DNA of 64,000 nucleotides from Apostichopus japonicus (lineage: Eukaryota; Echinodermata; Holothuroidea; Aspidochirotida; Stichopodidae), in assembly GCF_037975245.1 (NCBI RefSeq), contig NC_092564.1, forward strand, positions 16,065,984 to 16,129,983, written 5' to 3'. Within the stretch, counting starts at the first letter, position 1. Every line of letters begins with the position of its first letter. Positions 62,045-64,000 of this stretch are shown piece after piece. The notes below the pieces were generated by a model, which saw only the letters and a list, made by a program, of their open reading frames with translations, did no database searches and was not told where the DNA came from. The position numbers were made by a program, and so were the translations under genes.

Positions 62045-63297
62045 AAGGATTGTCTGGTGGCCCAAAAAAGTTACCTTAAAAAATAGTAAATAATTTTCCA
62101 AACATGTTGTCAAAGTATGAGAACGCTAATGTTGCGTTTGACAGAGAAACGATTTTTTAATCGTTATAGATAGACATTTCAAATATGTTTTGAACAGTAC
62201 AATACGTGACGTCAGCTCTGCCATAGCAGATTGCGTCATAACCCACCCTCCGCACAGTACCTATACGGTAATCACAACAAAAACAGCGTTTGTATACAGA
62301 TAAATTTCTTCCTTAATTTCCGGTGAAATTTCTTAAAAATTAGATATGTTTTCGAAAACTCCTTAAGCCGCCATGTACTTGATCGGTGGTTCCGTGGTCT
62401 TTGTGAAACACAAGGTAAATTTTAACAGCAGACTCTGAGTTGTTCAGGCTATACATCGCGCTGTCCAGCTCCAACGCGAAAAATGTTCGCATGTAGGCTA
62501 TACTCAAACGTTGACAATCGGACAGTTCTGCGAAGCCTAAGCTTCCCAGTGCTACATTCTGCTCTGACAACGATTCGGTAAATTTCTTCAATAATTTCCG
62601 GTGAAATTTCTTATAAATTAGATATGATTTAAAAAACTCCTTAAGCCGCCATATATGTAGTAGATCGGTGGTTTCGTGGTCTTTGTGTAACACAAGATAA
62701 GTTTTAACAGCAGGCTCTTGGTTGTTTATACATCGCGGTATCCAGCTCCAGCGCGAAGGATGTTCGCGTGTATAGGCTACTGTAACGTTTACAATCGGAC
62801 AGTTCTGCGATGACATCGATTCCGCCAAGTTTCATCTTTCGGTTTAACGAGTACTTTACAAGTTTCCTTTTACTGTTAATTTGATCCGTGAATTTTATTT
62901 CAGCGATTTCGAAGAACAGTTAATGAAATGTGGTTTGAGTGTGAGTGCACTATGTGTACCGCTATACAAGTACACCAACTGAGCATCGTAGTATATACGT
63001 TCGCGAGTATGTACGTTATATATATGAGGCAATCCAATGTGTTTACACGTGAGTTTATTTGCTGCGGAATTGGGAGTGCTAACTTCAAGTCGCCTGTTTT
63101 GCCTATCTGCAAGCACTACGTCAATCACCATATTGAAGCGTTCGAACAAACGGTACTTTTGGTGAGAAACTGGTGAATTTGAAAACCAGATTTCTACAAG
63201 ACAAAAACGTCGAATGGGGACAATTTTTACATGGTTAGAAAGAGAAAAATAATAACTACAAGGACAATGTATCAAAATCTTCCACCAGACAATTCCT
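62045..63297. mobile_element. Non-autonomous DNA transposon, TTAA target duplication, 1253 bases
   Basis: The left end reads AAGGATTGTCTGGTGGC and the right end CCACCAGACAATTCCT; the inverted repeats AAGGATTGTCTGGTGG and AGGAATTGTCTGGTGG match at all but two or three positions. TTAA flanks both sides (62041-62044 and 63298-63301), the target duplication of piggyBac- and Kolobok-type elements. Inside is a diverged tandem duplication of about 278 bases (62302-62534 and 62580-62810), both units holding TTTCCGGTGAAATTTCTTA, TTAAGCCGCCAT and ATCGGACAGTTCTGCGA. The open frames of about 160 codons on the minus strand (62340-62828, 62895-63380) fall within it; the first simply translates the duplication twice. 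No transposase motif is recognised. It sits in the PCBP intron. Confidence 0.75.
62302..62810. repeat. Internal tandem duplication, unit about 278 bases, two copies
   Basis: Unit 1 (62302-62534) and unit 2 (62580-62810) align along their length with substitutions and small indels, e.g. GGTGGTTCCGTGGTCTTTGTG against GGTGGTTTCGTGG, and TAACAGCAGACTCTGAG against TAACAGCAGGCTCTTGG. The spacing 276-278 is constant from start to end. Confidence 0.85.
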
Positions 63298-63301
63298 TTA
63301 A

Positions 63302-64000
63302 AGTATTTACCAAGAAATTTGGATATTTTTTGCAAAGGTTTAAAGTTCATTAGCCCCCTCCCCCCCCCCCCCCCCCCCAATGTATTTAAGCCCCAAATGA
63401 TAGTATTGCCAAAAGTTGCTTGATGTTTGCAAAATATTTTCCCAGATGGTTCTGCATGTCTCCAAATAACGTCGAAACATAGAGGAATGTTTCACTGAGG
63501 GAAAGGTAATATGAAGGCGGTAGTAAAAATACTTGCTGCAGTTGGATCATGATTGAAAATTATTTGACTTTTGTAGTGTTATTTGGGGTCAATACTGATG
63601 AGCTACTTGTCTGCGCTCTGACCCAGCCAATACCTAATAATTAGACATAGTTGGATAACTCACAATCATAACAAAGCTCTCTTTGTTCAGGTTCATCATC
63701 CTGGGTGCAATTAGTTCACTGGATTATTCTCACAGAGTATACTTTTCGAAGACCTTGTGTTTCTTTTGTTGAATTCACTCCTCACTTCCCTGTCTTTTCA
63801 CAACAATTGCACTATGGCTCGCCCATGTCTAGAGTACTTGGTTTTTGGCACTACAGTTGAATATTGCATCCACAGATCATAGGGAATTGCTTTCACAAAA
63901 TGACCGAGAGAGATCTAATATGGCCCTTTCATGTCTGCAAAGTTGGAGAACTAGAATGTTATGTGAAATTAATGATCTGATGTCACAAATTATAGGAAGT
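63302..64000 (+). other. PCBP intron, last part in window, with poly(C) tract
   Basis: No exon of the PCBP KH domain is visible. The expected continuation (K-G-E and the rest of KH1) is not found, so the next exon lies downstream of the window. Confidence 0.55.
63354..63378 (+). repeat. Poly(C) tract, 19 C after CCCCCT
   Basis: A long C homopolymer on the sense strand of the PCBP intron, 1.5 kb after the micro-exon. In the pre-mRNA this would be a dense binding site for poly(rC)-binding proteins, including the product of this gene. It may be a chance homopolymer. Confidence 0.85.

Noticed and set aside
62340-63380. Two minus-strand frames of about 160 codons
   Set aside because: The first is a tandem duplication read twice inside a TTAA-flanked element; the second ends in the poly(C) tract. 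There are no known domains.
1-64000. Search for conserved animal microRNAs by their mature sequences
   Set aside because: I saw no match to let-7, miR-1, miR-9, miR-10, miR-71, miR-124 or similar sequences; the hairpins at 52388 and 57148 are not members of these families.

Overview
This looks like nuclear genomic DNA of an animal, most likely a marine invertebrate deuterostome (an echinoderm is my best guess; the species cannot be read from the window). It is AT-rich and dominated by introns, intergenic DNA, microsatellites and decayed transposons. No long open frames, operons or bacterial signals are present; nearly all short open frames are chance or repeat-driven.

One gene is recognised with confidence, at the right-hand end on the + strand: the 5' coding part of a poly(rC)-binding protein (PCBP / hnRNP E family; Drosophila relative Mub). 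An exon at 60649-60862 holds a 5'UTR and the first 31 codons, ending in NVTLTMRLLMQGK. After a 919-base intron, a 24-base micro-exon at 61782-61805 encodes EVGSIIGR, the start of the first KH domain's nucleic-acid-binding loop. Acceptor, donor and reading phase all agree. The rest of the gene lies beyond base 64000. A CpG-richer block at 19260-19627 ending in a strong splice donor is a possible 5' non-coding exon; if so, most of 19.6-60.6 kb is one large intron.

Layout. 0-13.5 kb: a 56-base tandem repeat, a tRNA-like sequence, a decayed tRNA-like SINE head, one clear tRNA-derived SINE and fragments of other elements. 13.5-15.3 kb: a 1.6-kb element with terminal inverted repeats inside a TA microsatellite. 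16.0-16.5 kb: three copies of a 150-base repeat. 20.9-23.1 kb: an old interspersed repeat carrying direct repeats of the nuclear-receptor half-site AGGTCA, interrupted by a 602-base non-autonomous hAT-type element with a perfect 8-base target duplication. 25.9 kb: a 23-base purine minisatellite. 26-48 kb: mostly unrecognised AT-rich DNA with many C-rich or G-rich tracts. 47.8-50.4 kb: a second hAT-type element, a pair of related tRNA-derived SINEs, a LINE 3' end and a 61-base near-perfect inverted repeat. 52.4 and 57.2 kb: two compact hairpins. 56.7 kb: a second copy of the SINE at 11.4 kb. 59.3 kb: a 30-base tandem array. 60.6-61.8 kb: the PCBP exons. 62.0-63.3 kb: an element with TTAA target duplications and an internal tandem duplication.

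The most notable points are the PCBP micro-exon, C-rich tracts on the sense strand of a gene whose product binds C-rich RNA, the two hairpins and the inverted repeat, and well-delimited non-autonomous DNA transposons.
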